Part shown: piece after piece, positions 26,301 through 38,150 of the stretch
How positions within the stretch are numbered: the stretch's first letter is position 1
Layout of the letters: every line of letters starts with the position of its first letter
Assembly (NCBI RefSeq): GCF_000524195.1
Contig: NW_020170399.1
Location: 416,344-480,343 of the forward strand
From: Echinococcus granulosus
Lineage: Eukaryota > Platyhelminthes > Cestoda > Cyclophyllidea > Taeniidae
Length of the DNA stretch: 64,000 nt
Direction: 5' to 3'
Made by a program: the position numbers and the translations under genes
The notes under the pieces: generated by a model
Database searches by the model: none
Told to the model about the DNA's origin: nothing
Seen by the model: only the letters and a program-made list of their open reading frames with translations

Positions 26301-29300
26301 CCTTAGCACACCCATCCGATAAACTATTTCGGAGCAAATTGCACATAAATGCTCAAAGCAATTCATGCCAAAAACACTGATCCTCTGTTAGGCCGAAACA
26401 AAAGAACGAATGAATCTGTGACACTTCTGCTCCTGTCATGATCTGAATGAACTCTTGATTCACACACTAAACACATTGTATATTAGGTGACCATTTAACA
26501 AAATAATTCCCACTGAGTGAATCACAGTAACAAGTGTTCAGACGGACCCATGATGTTTACATGAGCAGCACCAATGTTTGCATAAACACTTGACTCGATT
26601 GAAGGACATACACTTACACGCAAGGAAGAGGACATTTGAGCTTGGTACGACAGCTACCGGAGTAATAAGGGATGTGGTGGTTCTGAGTGTGCTAAATTAC
26701 CAAATTGAGGATAACACTTAAGCTAAGGAAATATGCCGAGGCTACCATCCCTGCATACTGTTTAACCATGGAAGTGTTAGCGCACCTGTTGGTTTGACAG
26801 GCCAGGCGAGGCAAGGACCCACAGCTGAAAGCTACTCGGGGGAGTCTGGTTCTCAGTTTCTGCTTCTTATCGATATTACTGACCTTCCGAGGCCCCTCAC
26901 CCGAACTACCCGCGATTGAGGGGTTGGGGGGAAACGCGTTTCTAGTAAGCCGCCGTTTCGGATAGTGTTGGACAGACTCAAGAGAATCAAAGAGCACATC
27001 AGTGGGGCGGACTGTGGATGTTGAGGAGGGTCGTGTGGTCAGTCGGCTTCTTAACTCGAAGTTCTATAGGAACAGTGGAGAGAATAGTGATCACCTACCA
27101 CGGGCAATTTGAGGACGGGGAAGGGCGCCCGATTAGCACGATCACCATCTGGCCGATTGTCTTGCACCAGGGGAGTTGACTGCAAGAGCGGCATGTAGGC
27201 AAAAGCCAAACAGTAGCTTGTAGAGACATTCAGGTTATAGAAATCGAGCATTTTGCTGCGTTCAGAGTCCATGAGAGATAGAAGTTCACGACCATTCCAA
27301 AAATTGGTGCACAGGGCTGTGACCAAGTCGCCAGAACCCTGGGTCATCACGTGATACCCACAACTCACAGCTTCGCGGTAGATTGTGCAGAAGCAGTAAG
27401 GTACAGGTATGGGCTCAGTCGAGTTATCCTAGGGGCACAGACTTACGCTTAATAGCTTTCATATTACCTTGGGTACTGAAGCATAAGCCTCCTGTATTCG
27501 AAGAGCCTGACTTCGGAAATACAGCAAGTTTTCCTTCTGTCCGCTGTTGAATGCGCCAGATTTGGGTCGAATTAAGCAGTTATCGGTCTTTTCTATCGCC
27601 TTATAGATGCCTAAACTGGCCGCAAGGGAGTAATGTTGCAGCACAGAAGATCGAAAGCCCATATGGTAGGCGAGACCACAAAGACAGCGATTATTCACTA
27701 CCGCAACTGCCTCAGCCTTGCTTTGAGATCCGTCTTTTGCAAAGTACTGCTGACTGACGGCTGTTATTCGCGTGAGGTGGTCCGCAAAAGCCGCGTAGTG
27801 CTCGCGAGTCAGGGGTTGACAGTTGTTTAGCAGGAGATTGAGGCCGATCGGCTTGAGGCAGTCCAAATATCTACCCCATTTTGGAGATTCGAAGTGAGGC
27901 TTGTAAAGATAATCGGGCGGAGAGTTGATATTGAGGATTTCTGGAACACATGGGTCGTTTAGAAGGGAGCTGCGTGGGCCCCGCGATCTCCAGAAGCGGC
28001 TTTCGACGGCATGCTAAAATCAACAGTAGATGTCAATGACTATTTTTGGATTGAAAAGTATGAATGACGAGAGGTAAAAACTCACGCAGGAAATGATGTT
28101 TCGCGCCTTAATAGGGCTTCTGGATGTGCCGAAAGAGCTCGAGGTGGGTGGTGGAGGAGCAAGAAATTCATTTGATGGGGGAATGGGGTTGGGGCCAAGA
28201 GAACGCGTGCGCATTGCTTTACGATGTCGGTTTTGGCGCTCACGAAAGAAGAAGAGTTTCTCTGGTGTAGGAATTGGAAGACTTATTATCCCCTTTTTAT
28301 CTACAAAACACATTCTACTGATTCGACCGAGGTGTAACAGTAGCTGCTCCATACGCGAATCAGGCTGAACGAGAACCTGAAGCGGAATGGGATATCAGGA
28401 TGAAAGGCACAAGGAGTGATAGGCACAAAACAAGGCTTACAGTTTTCACCAAATTTCGCAGCAATGAAAGGCCACGAGTGGAGGACGAATTCATTTTTCT
28501 GTTTGTGAGTCCACAGGACCTCGCGTACTTACGAAGGTGGGCGACACTCATTCCAAGAGTTAGAATCCATATAAGTGGAGCAAATAGACTGATTGCAGTG
28601 ATAAGAAGAAAAGCACTCATTGTAACAGCCCACATAGTACCGACCGATATCAGCATCAAGCGATTGTGCACGAAGACTCTTATGGACGAAATTATGATTC
28701 CAAGGATAAAGGTGACTGACGCCATCATGAGTGAACAGAATACAGAACCTCTGAGGAATACAAACGATGATGTGCTTTGTATCTGGGTTTTTTTATTATG
28801 GGCCTTCTGCTTCAGGATGTTTTTAATCTGTTCAATGACTGGTGAAGCAGTGACGACTGCTAGGTGGGAGTTGTCTACCAAATGCATCGAAGGGTAAGGG
28901 CTTCGATTGGTGAGGTCTTTTGCGAGGTGAGGTAAAAAAATATCACCGGCACTATATCTCACTGAACCTTCATCCTAAAAGAGAAATGAGTCTGGGCGAA
29001 AAAAAACTTACAGGCGCTTCAGTCACTAGAATACAGTCACAACCAATTGTTTGACCAGGTCGCAAATTGATTATATCGCCCTCGACCAAAAGACTCACAG
29101 GAACGTTTGCAAGATTTCCATCCCGATAGGTCATTTGAAGATTGTAGCTCAGGGAATGGGGTAAATATAATGGCGCATATATCCTAGGAAGATCATGAGT
29201 TCTCATATCTGTAATACAATCAGTCAAAACATCAAGTTACAGTTAATATCTTCTACTATTTTCTCTACCTCAGTTACGGTGACGGCGAAATGTGATTCCA

Positions 29301-29645
29301 AACGCTTAATACTTGCTATGATTGTACACATGCTTGCGGAAACCAAAAGGACCACCGAGAAGGCGTTCCAGATTATACTGAAGGGAACCTGCTGCAAAAA
29401 CACACTTACGGTATATGAGTAGGCATTTTGCAGCTTAAAATTACTACCACTACAGCAAATAAAAGGACGGTCAGCACATATGCAAGTGGATATGGAATGG
29501 GTATAAATTGGCGATAGTCTCTCCAATGTAATTTGGCATAAATTTCATTATGAAATCGAATACTCTGCAATTGTTGATACAACTTCCGCAGTGCTCGATC
29601 GGTAGATAGGCCTGACGTCGCTTTGGACAACTCATATACATTCAT
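17317..29645 (-). CDS. TMEM94: TMEM94/ERMA-like P-type-ATPase-related membrane protein, about 20 exons
   Basis: Multi-pass protein of the endoplasmic reticulum family TMEM94 (KIAA0195), proposed to be a magnesium transporter. Start ATG is 29645-29643 (MNVYELSKATSGLSTDRAL, like human GLSTRKAL) and stop is at 17317 (DTKLGMYSPV; human ETKLGMNSPF). Approximate exons: 29645-29470, 29397-29240, 29206-29012, 28974-28534, 28498-28440, 28378-28087, 28014-27470, 27428-27096, 27055-26765, 26040-25861, 25437-25250, 23200-23127, 22930-22562, 22360-22261, 21660-21340, 20885-20435, 19615-19440, 19000-18730, 18700-18500, 17600-17317. Diagnostic stretches are YRDGNLANVPVSLLVEGDII, CFVDKKGIISLPIPTPEKLF, LKPIGLNLLLNN, KQIFLGMVSLQYQA, ERLGLEADWNCHISL and NVDNVPLKVSLFTDCTPS. 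The DKTGT phosphorylation motif is DKKGI here. Exon edges are estimated and the intron after exon 1 is not resolved. Confidence 0.9.
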
Positions 29646-29851
29646 TTCTATCTCAAATTGAAGAGAGACGGTGCGCGGAAAAGAGGAATCCGCATTCCAA
29701 ATGACTTAGAGCATGACCTTGACTCTTCTTGCCACCATAAAAGAAGAGTAGTTATTACTAATTTGGGACAGAGTAAAATAACAAATGCTCATTATCATTA
29801 TAACCAGAAATTTCGTAAGCTACAATGTCACGATAAAAAAGAAACTGCTCA

Positions 29852-29951
29852 NNNNNNNNNNNNNNNNNNNNNNNNNNNNNNNNNNNNNNNNNNNNNNNNN
29901 NNNNNNNNNNNNNNNNNNNNNNNNNNNNNNNNNNNNNNNNNNNNNNNNNNN
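29852..29951. other. Assembly gap (100 N)
   Basis: Exactly 100 N, a placeholder of unknown true size. It lies about 200 bases upstream of the TMEM94-like start codon, so it interrupts that gene's 5' UTR or promoter region and the space shared with cytochrome b5. Confidence 0.98.
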
Positions 29952-30637
29952 TAAATTCCGAAAAAATTGGACACATTTGCCTTAACACTACAAAGTGTGT
30001 GAATTTTACAAACAGATAAGGACTCTTCCATTTGTAAAGGCCAACCCTTTTGCTTTCTATCACATCGGATACTATCCACTACGGTTGTATTATGGGCTAA
30101 TAATGTGCCTGTCGTTACTAACATTTGACCTGGAAAAAGCGGCTTCAGCTAAATGCTTTTTAATTACTTCTGTCCATTTCAGATCGTCGCTGGCTGGTTC
30201 AGAATGAACTTACAGTTACAAATCCGAAGAAAAATTAGGTTTTATTTTCCCCTTCTCATTAGTAGCCCTTTTAAGGTAAGCTTTTCTTCTTTAATATATA
30301 AGCCTTAATGACAGGATATATTTCACTCACATTATGGCTAGGTGGCCGACTTTATGCAACTATATTAAATTTAATTTTGAGAAATTCAGTGGCCGAATGT
30401 TTTACCATGTTTCCTCACTTGTTTTATTTTACTATTTCTCTAGTAAAATGTATTTTGTTTTTTTACACCTTTCCTTTATTTATTGAGCTTTTGAGGAAAG
30501 GTGATTGAATCAGAACCACACAATTTATGTTACAGATTTTTCTACCCAAGTAGAAACTGAAGTACAATGTGTTATGATGTACCCCAATTTTTGCTTCACA
30601 TTACAATTCACTACGCCCTAGTTAGTGGTGAACTGAG

Positions 30638-32014
30638 ATGGGCGAGTCTGCTGTGTTTTCCCTAGAAGAGGTCAAGAAACATAATTCTGAAAATGATTGT
30701 TGGATTGTCATTCATGATAAAGTGTATGATGTCTCAAAATTTCTGGATCAAGTATGTTTCCATTTCGGTACAATGCAGTATACTGATATCAATCAATGTA
30801 TGATGCCGTGAACTAGTTCAGAATCACTACTTTTGTTGCCTATTTTTGTACTAGCATCCTGGTGGTGATTTTGTAATTCTTGAAAGTGGGGGCGGGTACG
30901 CTACGGAAGCTTTTGAGGATGTCGGCCATTCTGAAGCAGCTCGAAGACTTTTGAAAGAGTACTGTATTGGAGTTATTGATAGCGTATGATTCTGTATTTC
31001 ATCAATGCAGGATTTCTAGAAGGATAAAGAATCTTCTCTTAAATTTTCCTCAAACTATTCTCGGGACAAAAAAGCAAGCTTTGCGTAAGTCTGCCATTAT
31101 CCTATAAATGAAGTCGATTTATTTGGGTGCATGATTGCTTCATGTTTGGTCGTGCGGTTTTCATGAACACCACACCAATCATCTGTGATTAGTAAGCTAA
31201 TCATGGGGGAGTAACCTCCAATGAACACATCGTTCTCTTTTATAGTTACAATTGGATCAATTTCGCAATGCCAGTTTCTGTGTTATTAGCTGGCACATGC
31301 GCCGCCATGCGTTTCCTTCGGTTTCGATGAAACCACCGCTGTTTTCTTCTGTGTACTCATCATGTTCGAATACAAAATAGTTAATCTGGTGAATTGTATG
31401 TTCGGCTGCCCTTGGGCTCATTGTGCCAAATTAAACCTTCGGATTATTGAAACTCAGCACAATATTAGTTGAAAAGTGTTTCTTTGCTTTGTGCGACGAT
31501 TCCGTCAATCTCTGTGCCCAGTCTCGTACACGTTTCTGCCGCATTTTGGCCTGTTAAGCCCAATTTTAAAACTTGGTTGGCTCTGATTGGCTCGAATTTT
31601 TCCCAACATTTCTTCGGGTAAATTGCTGCTCATCCGGATTCGCTGTTTCTTATGGTATTCTCTCTGATAACGTCTTGTTTAATTCCTTGTGTGAAGTGCT
31701 GCGTTGTAGCTTTCTCTTCAGGAATACCGATTCAAACCCGTTTGCTAGGTTCTTTGTACCTGCGCTTCATCCTAACCCTAGTTTCGTTAACATTCCCATT
31801 GTGGTGATGGGAGTTCATATATGTTCTTATGATTTTACCAGGAAGAAATGCTAGACTTTTCTGCTCTAATGTATATGTTTTCACTTAGGCTGTTTTCAGT
31901 ATCACCCCGGACTTTGTGTAAACTGATTTTTCTCTTTTCAGTGGCTGGACTGGTGCTCTCCTTCCCGTTCTCATAGCAAGTGTGGCAGTGGCAGCTTATT
32001 TCTTTGCTAAGTAG
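30638..32014 (+). CDS. CYB5: Cytochrome b5, tail-anchored, 4 exons
   Basis: Small haem protein that donates electrons to desaturases, P450s and related enzymes at the ER or outer mitochondrial membrane. Exons: 30638-30751, 30855-30983, 31020-31084, 31942-32014, giving 126 residues. The haem-binding core reads [20 protein letters not shown], then [17 protein letters not shown] with the first axial His in HPGG, and [12 protein letters not shown] with the second axial His. The last exon encodes a hydrophobic C-terminal anchor ([20 protein letters not shown]) ending in AK. Intron 2 is 36 bases. It is divergent from the TMEM94-like gene, whose start codon is about 1 kb away. The length and one-anchor plan match animal CYB5A/CYB5B; which paralogue it is cannot be told from the sequence. 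Confidence 0.95.
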
Positions 32015-32651
32015 ATACATTTCCCTTTACCACTTACCACCTCAATGATTTGAAAGCGTAGTTTTGTATTCCCTTGCTCGTGTCTTTTCTAAGTTCTTTG
32101 TAAAACAAATACAATGTATTCGGTGGTCTTTCTATTTTGTTTGCGACTGAAAGGATGCTTGCCTTGGTGTTAGATTGCAAAGGACTAATAATTATTTGGA
32201 ATCATACCACAAAACTGCCAGCTGTCAAGTCTGCTCTACTAAACACTTTTTTTTACACTTGCTTTGCTGGTCTTTCTTTTGCAGTGTGAATCTCCAACGC
32301 ACCTCTGCCTCTGAATTCACCTTACCAAATTAAGCACAATTTTTAGCAGATGTTTGAAATTTCCTTTTTAAGATACCTCTCTCACATTAACGTTACTTGG
32401 ATCAGTTGAAATTATTGCACGATCATGCGTCGTGTCATTGATGTGGTTTGCAAAGAGCATCTATTGTACCTGCATGTGCCTGATAACTCAAGATTCATCA
32501 AGGTGTCCTTGCTACCGTTCTCCGTATCTGCGCAAACCTTTATCCTTTTAGTTGTTTTAATTCACAATAGTAATATAATGTTCTAAACAACCCAGGTAAA
32601 TGCTGATGGCTTTCAGTAACACACCACCAACCTGTTTATTCCGCCTTAGGA

Positions 32652-35600
32652 ATGCGCCTCACCTTCCAACTCTACCGTCGAATCCGGCATGACTTTCTGC
32701 CGGTGTACATAAAGAAGCAGTGGAAGGAACAGGGTTCTATCATGACCGCGCGGCGCCTCCGCGTGCCTCGACAGGCTCTCGCCGATCCGCGGATCGCAGA
32801 AGTGGCGGCGCAGGCGGAGGACACCTTCGTCTCTACCCGCTACCGCGATGCCCTTGCACGTGAAATCGAAATGGGCGCGACACCGGAGGAGAGAGCCGTC
32901 TGGGAGCGCCAGCTTGCTCAGCGATTAGCTCAGTTCGGTGGGAGGACCGAGACGGCATCCAATTTACCTCCTTGCCTCATCTTTGAACCTTCTCGCCTCT
33001 TTTGCAGGGACATTGCGCAGGTCGCCATGCTCACAAATGTAAGTCTCTTTTTCTTGTCTTCGATGTTTGTAGTTCTTTTTTTGTTCATCCCCTTTATCTG
33101 ATTGTGTGTTTAATGATGTTCTCATTGGTTATTATCGTTGTCATGGGAACTGTTGATTCTTCAAAGTAGATTGAATCAGCTTGCAACTTGAGTTCCCAAA
33201 GTTTGACTAAGTTTTTCGAATTTTTTGTCAGGTATCAGTATCATCTTGGTCAGCTGCTATTCATCGCCTAAGAGATTGTTGATTGTCCTTCCAGAAAGTA
33301 CATAAGCGTTGAGGTTCGTTATGGAGTCCGCGAAAATCCGACCTTGGCCCCATGTTGTCATTTGGCATCCTCGCAGCCTTTGGACTCTGTGCTTACTTTG
33401 GACCTTTTGATCAGCACTTGAAATCGTTGAATCGATTGATTAGCATGGTTCTGAAATGATCATTTGTTCGCTATTTGCGAAAAGCGTGGCATTTGATGAA
33501 CTGTGACTCCACCAACTCTTCAATATAAATGGCAATTATTAAAATTTTTAATGGTCTATCGTTGGGCTCGATTATTATTACGCATCAGGATTCGCTTTCT
33601 ATGCTGTTTGTTAAACTCATTCTGAGATTTCGTCACTTTGTTTTAAGAAATGGGTTTCCTGTAATTCATCCCAGAAAAGGGTAGTTTGGAATCCCATTTA
33701 AGCGTACTTTACCTTGACCCCTTTCTATATGGCGCCATCTTATTATGAGAGCCTAATCTTTGTCGGTTCCGAAGGGCTTTTTCTGTGTACAAGCCTCCTG
33801 AAGCAAATGCAACTGCTATACCGTGATAGAATGTAGTATTACCAATACCGGGCTATAATGATTGCATGATGCATAGTTGTAGAGAAAGGAGCCTGTGGTG
33901 GAGCTTTTTAGCACACGATGTAAGTAAGCTTTGCAAGGACTTTGCGAGTTTCCTTCATACATTTGATACATTACGCCGAGGCTACCGAGTTCCTTGATAT
34001 TCGCTCTTAGGCTAAGCTATTAACCTTGGTTGGACCCCAATTACAACAGATTTCATCGTACTCTTATTATCGGTTCTTAAAATGTCAATGAGTTGGAGTG
34101 TATGCGTGTTACATAGCCGCCAGATTATCGTCTACGGCTAGTGCAATGTCATAGCTAAAACTATTCGTAGTAAGTTATGCCTTATCTGTTCCCATCCAGC
34201 ATGCAGACAATTAAGTAGACACTGTTCATCAATTTAATTTTACTTAGGACTGATCCATCCTGTTACGTAGACCGTCGTTCATGAGGGCGCTCCTTCGGCG
34301 GTGCAGTCAATCTATGAGGAGGTAGCGTCATCGGCGGCGGCCAATATGCAGTCACTGGTTTCGGCGGTAGAGCGGAGCGTGTTGCACGCTCATGTATGGC
34401 ACACGGACGAGGACAAGTTGCCCAAGCGCTACAATCCTGAGCTACTCATTTGGAAATTCAAAACCGAGTTTGGCATCCATCCCACCAACGTGGCTCGCTA
34501 CCTCCTTTGCAATCTCTTTCGCGTCTGCCAAAACCAGGTTCGCTTTTTAGTTTCTAGCATTGTCTAGTAGTCATTTATTATGGCAAACCCATGGCTATGC
34601 GTTTACATTATTTTTACTGCCCTCAGGAGTTGAGATGTAGTGGTGTTTTCGTCTATCTTCCGAACTGCATGATCTCTTACTAATTAAAATTTTTAGCCAT
34701 CGGTTGTTATATCATCTTGCCTTTGATGGGGATAGGGAAAGAGCATTCTCTGCTCATTTCGCTAACGTTTCAAACGGTATTACACGGTACTGAGCCTTTG
34801 GAGATTAAACAAAATCGTGATTTCAGGCGCGTGGATCTTCTCGAAGTTGATATTGCTTCTGTTTAATTATGCGGGTTCCACTTTTAATCTTATGGAGCAA
34901 TAAGGGCAAGTTCTACTACTCCTCATTTTAGCATATATTTAAAATGTCGCTTTCAAGAAACGCTGGTGCTGATTGGAACAAAATAAAGGTGTGCTTTACT
35001 AATGTGGAGTTCTTGATTTTGTTACAAGCGTAATACCAATTTCATTTCTGATGTGATTATTGCTAAATCAGTTATAAAGGCTTGTAGTCTAGACCCCCAT
35101 CCAGTAATAAATTTAGAACCTTCACATCGACGTAGAATTTGCCTCTGCAACATTTTAAGTAGTAAACGCGGACCTGGTGGAGGCAGCAAGCTTCGGGCTC
35201 TCAGTTATCCTTTTTCCCACCTTAGTCTTTGGAGATGCATTTGACCCCGTCGAGCGACTCGCGGACAGGTCTGCCGCCGCGTTGGTTGTTACGTGACCGT
35301 GTCTTGGAGACGTCGTTTTTATGGGGAGAAGAGCAGCAGCGTCGGGTGCAGTTCAGTCAGCGCAACGACCTTGTCCTTCTCTCGCCCACCCCAACACCCC
35401 TTTTCGAACAGCCTGCTGCGTCCCTCAGTGCCACCGAAGCACAGATTGTTGAGGCCTCCAAGGCACGCATGCACCTTATCTCGCCGCTAATCGACCTCAC
35501 CTCTACGACGCAATACAGGCAGGACAGCTCCGATGGTATTCGTGTACGTCCGCCTCCTTTCATCAGCCCTCACAATGCCAGCTATCTTTGCGTCCAAAAT

Positions 35601-36136
35601 TTTTAACTTTTTACTTAAAGACTACCAAATACCTCTATCCCCACCTCATCACAGTGAACATTGCTCTGCCCAACACCTGGTCGGACTTCACGGCTCCCGA
35701 AAAGGAACGCATCACAGTACCTCAGCGCCAGGCTATAGGGCTGATGCATTGCTACGCCTCATGTATTGCTACCGCCAAGCGTCTCTATGGCAACGAGTGC
35801 GGCCAAGCCCCACTTCCTGAGCCTATAGCAGTGGAGGCGGTGTGTACTGATGGAGTCTTCTTCGATTTTATTGCCTTCCAGTTGAATACCCTGGCGACGC
35901 CCGACTGGAGCAAGAATCCCACACCTCAGGGGCCTATGAATGTGGCCTGGGTAGACGGCAATCATGAGATGGTGCGGAAGCGTTTTCCCAAGCGCAGCAT
36001 GCTGCGCAACACCAGGTACACTGATCTAGATATGAAGGTCTTCTACCGCCTTTTTGCGTGCTACCTTTACGGGACGCATGCAAATAAAGGTGAGAAATCA
36101 GAAGCGATTGGTGTTAATAGTGGTGGTGTATTGTAA
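32652..36136 (+). CDS. MRPL37: Mitochondrial large-subunit ribosomal protein mL37 (MRPL37), 4 exons
   Basis: Component of the mitochondrial 39S ribosomal subunit. Exons: 32652-33038, 34271-34537, 35226-35543, 35621-36136, all joining in phase 0 to about 495 residues (human 423). Matches to the family, in order: LTNTVVHEGAPSAVQSIYEE (human [20 protein letters not shown]), HAHVWHTDEDKLPKRY, ISPLIDLTS, YLYPHLITVNIALPN, TAKRLYGNE, AVCTDGVFFDFIAFQLNTL, MNVAWVDG and a terminal FYRLFACYLYG. The paralogous mL65/MRPS30 shares the FQLNTL region, but the YLYPHL and AWVD segments favour mL37. The last few residues read through a GTGAG, so a different C-terminal end by splicing is possible. An acceptor (CCTTAG) lies two bases before the start codon. 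Intron 1 (33039-34270) is long and shows nothing else. Confidence 0.88.
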
Positions 36137-36142
36137 AATAAA
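36137..36142 (+). promoter_or_regulatory. Polyadenylation signal of mL37
   Basis: AATAAA directly abuts the predicted stop codon TAA (36134-36136). This supports a very short 3' UTR and an end of the gene close to here, ahead of the convergent DNAJC4-like gene. Confidence 0.5.
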
Positions 36143-36425
36143 GTATTTTCCTATCTACGAGAGTCCTGGTCTTTTCTTGTCCCCATCAGGATCGGCCTCG
36201 AGATGCGGATTTTCTAGAATAAAAGAAACTAAAAGTAGTTGTGAAGCCTTAAAATTAGTCTACGAGCGAGTCCGTTTTAGGTAGTTTTAAAACGGGATTT
36301 GTAAGCTGCCGTCGGGGTCTACATTGTTTATAGCTGTTTTTTAGTGAATAATGCAGGATGCAATTCTGAGGCACCAAGACATTTCGTCGACGGAATGCAT
36401 AATGCTTGGTTCTAGTTAGAATATC

Positions 36426-37049
36426 TCAAGGAGAAGGGCGTAAGTGAGTACGACAAGGAGGAACGTACATATCACGGTAGATGTAGGCCATGGCAAGGGC
36501 GAACATGAATAACCCACCAAGCAGGAGGACATCGTACTTGAGGAATTCCTGCGACGCATAGGAGTGAGAAAAAGTAGTGGGGATTGCTCTCACGTGATGT
36601 CCCCGTTCAAGTTCATATTCACCTTGTCCTCTCGTCCAGTCAATCAATCTAGCGTTCCAACGCCGACGCATTTCTTCCTCATAGGCCAAAATCAACTTGG
36701 GATCAAGGTACTCGGGCTTTGGGTATTCCATCTTATAGCCTGACTCGATATCGCTAAAGGGGTTGATTTTGCGTTGAAAATCATATTCCCTTCGACTGTG
36801 TTCTTTACCAAGGATGGCAAATGCTTCATTTATTTCAACAAACTTCGAACGTAAATCAGGGTTGTCGCCGGCGACATCGGGATGGTACTAAGAGTTTCGA
36901 CCAAACTAGATTAGAAATTACCTTTTTAGAAAGCAGTATGTATGCCTCCTTAATTTCTTGAGAGGTAGCACTGGATTTGACACCAAGAACGTTATAATAA
37001 TTTTTTGGCGAACTGATAGAACTATCGAAACTACTTAAAACAAAATCAG
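36426..37049 (-). CDS. DNAJC4-like J-domain membrane protein (5' end not found)
   Basis: Co-chaperone family member that would stimulate an Hsp70 through its J domain. Two exons are clear on the minus strand: 37049-36922 and 36887-36426, with a 34-base intron. The J domain reads NYYNVLGVKSSATSQEIKEA (helices I-II), then the HPD motif in YHPDVAGDNPDLRSKFVEIN and EAFAILGKEHSRREYDFQRK. This resembles human DNAJC4 (YYELLGV, LHPDRDPGNPSLHSRFVELSEAY, REQSRRSYD). A single hydrophobic segment (VLLLGGLFMFALAMAYIY) lies near the C-terminus, as in DNAJC4. No in-frame ATG precedes the J domain before a stop. A CCTTAG acceptor at 37050-37055 therefore implies at least one upstream exon, which I could not identify. 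Confidence 0.8.
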
Positions 37050-37055
37050 CTAAGG

Positions 37056-38150
37056 AAAGGTAGAACTACCGCTTAAATTGGCTATTCATCAAAAATGTCC
37101 ACGATGTCGTCCAAAAGGGCCGACAAATAGATGAGATTTTGATCATTTTGGTCGACACACTAAATATCTCTAGCAAAAGCTACAGCCACGGCTAGTCCAG
37201 CTTCCAATAAATCGCTCCACAGCGAAAGGTCAGCACAAGTAATGACAATTTCACTATACAAAGCAGTTGATGCCACCCTGAAAATTTGCTCCTAGTAGGC
37301 TCACTTGCCAGATAAATGTGCATAATTTTAAACCAAATCGAGCAAGTGCATAATACGGCAAAAGCACGGAATATATGAGTACAAATTATGAATTCTTCGA
37401 CAGGAAGGGTAATAACTATTACTTTAACACAAAATTGGATTATTTTTGAAGGATAAATGATATGGATGACTTTTGAACAGCCGTTTTGATGTAAGACATT
37501 ATAGTGACAATGAGTCTGAAAAACGCATGCTGCGGCTACTTGCAGATCTCCTTCAAGGCAAAAATAAAAATTGGATGATAAGCAATAAACAATTTTGCCT
37601 AATAGGTGTAATTGTGCATTTCCCGCATTATGTAATTTACCAGTGCTAAAATATTAACATAAGACTTGCTTGCATAGTGCATTTTAAGCCCCTGGGTCTG
37701 TTTGAAAATAAAATTGGCTTGAAGTACTTTATGTCCAACTAATAAAATGCACAAATTTTTTATTTGCCTTTAGCTGATTGGCACACAATTAAATATCAAG
37801 GTTGATTTAGCTGGCTAGTGTCATTTTATTGGCAGTCGTATGAAGTTGTTCATGGTTCCTGTGTAAGTCTTGGCTCATTAGTTGAGATTTTGGCCTTGAT
37901 TTTGTAGTATTTGCTTCTACCTGTTTGATTTTTATCTGTCCCAAGTAACTTTTCCTGATAACGAAACCTGAGTGTCTTCAATTGTGATATCTTATTGTAT
38001 CCCTTCCTTTCGACCAATTTGTAGTTGGAATTGGTTGATAATTTGCTATTGTCTTATGGGCTTTCTTTCCATCATAAGCCTTACGTGCCTTTGAATGTTG
38101 TCCATTTAGCAAGCCTTCCTACTCCCACTCGTAATGCCTATACGTCCCAA
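37056..38150. other. Region between divergent DNAJC4-like and Josephin genes
   Basis: AT-rich. It should hold the missing first exon of the DNAJC4-like gene on the minus strand and the 5' UTR of the Josephin gene. The open frame of the latter extends back to 38025, but those residues (from MELVDNLLLSYG) look non-conserved. Confidence 0.4.

Noticed and set aside
28400..28897. 165-codon open frame on the plus strand
   Set aside because: Antisense to a membrane-segment exon of the TMEM94-like gene; no motif of its own.
29394..29412. An 18-base intron in the TMEM94-like gene (GTAAGTGTG to TTTTTGCAG)
   Set aside because: Too short to splice; the donor is more likely 40-50 bases upstream, so exon 1's end was left approximate.
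32937..33007. Possible intron in mL37 exon 1 (GTGGGA to TTTTGCAG)
   Set aside because: Removing it shifts the frame before the conserved LTNTVVHEGAPS region, while the continuous frame joins exon 2 in phase.
35621..36136. Assignment of the mitochondrial ribosomal protein as mL65/MRPS30 instead of mL37
   Set aside because: Both share the FQLNTL region, but ISPLIDL, YLYPHL, RLYGNE, AWVD and the C-terminal YLYG fit mL37 better.
38025..38150. Upstream in-frame ATG extending the Josephin protein by 42 residues
   Set aside because: The extra residues look unlike the family and conserved sequence begins just after the ATG at 38151; it remains a possible alternative start.
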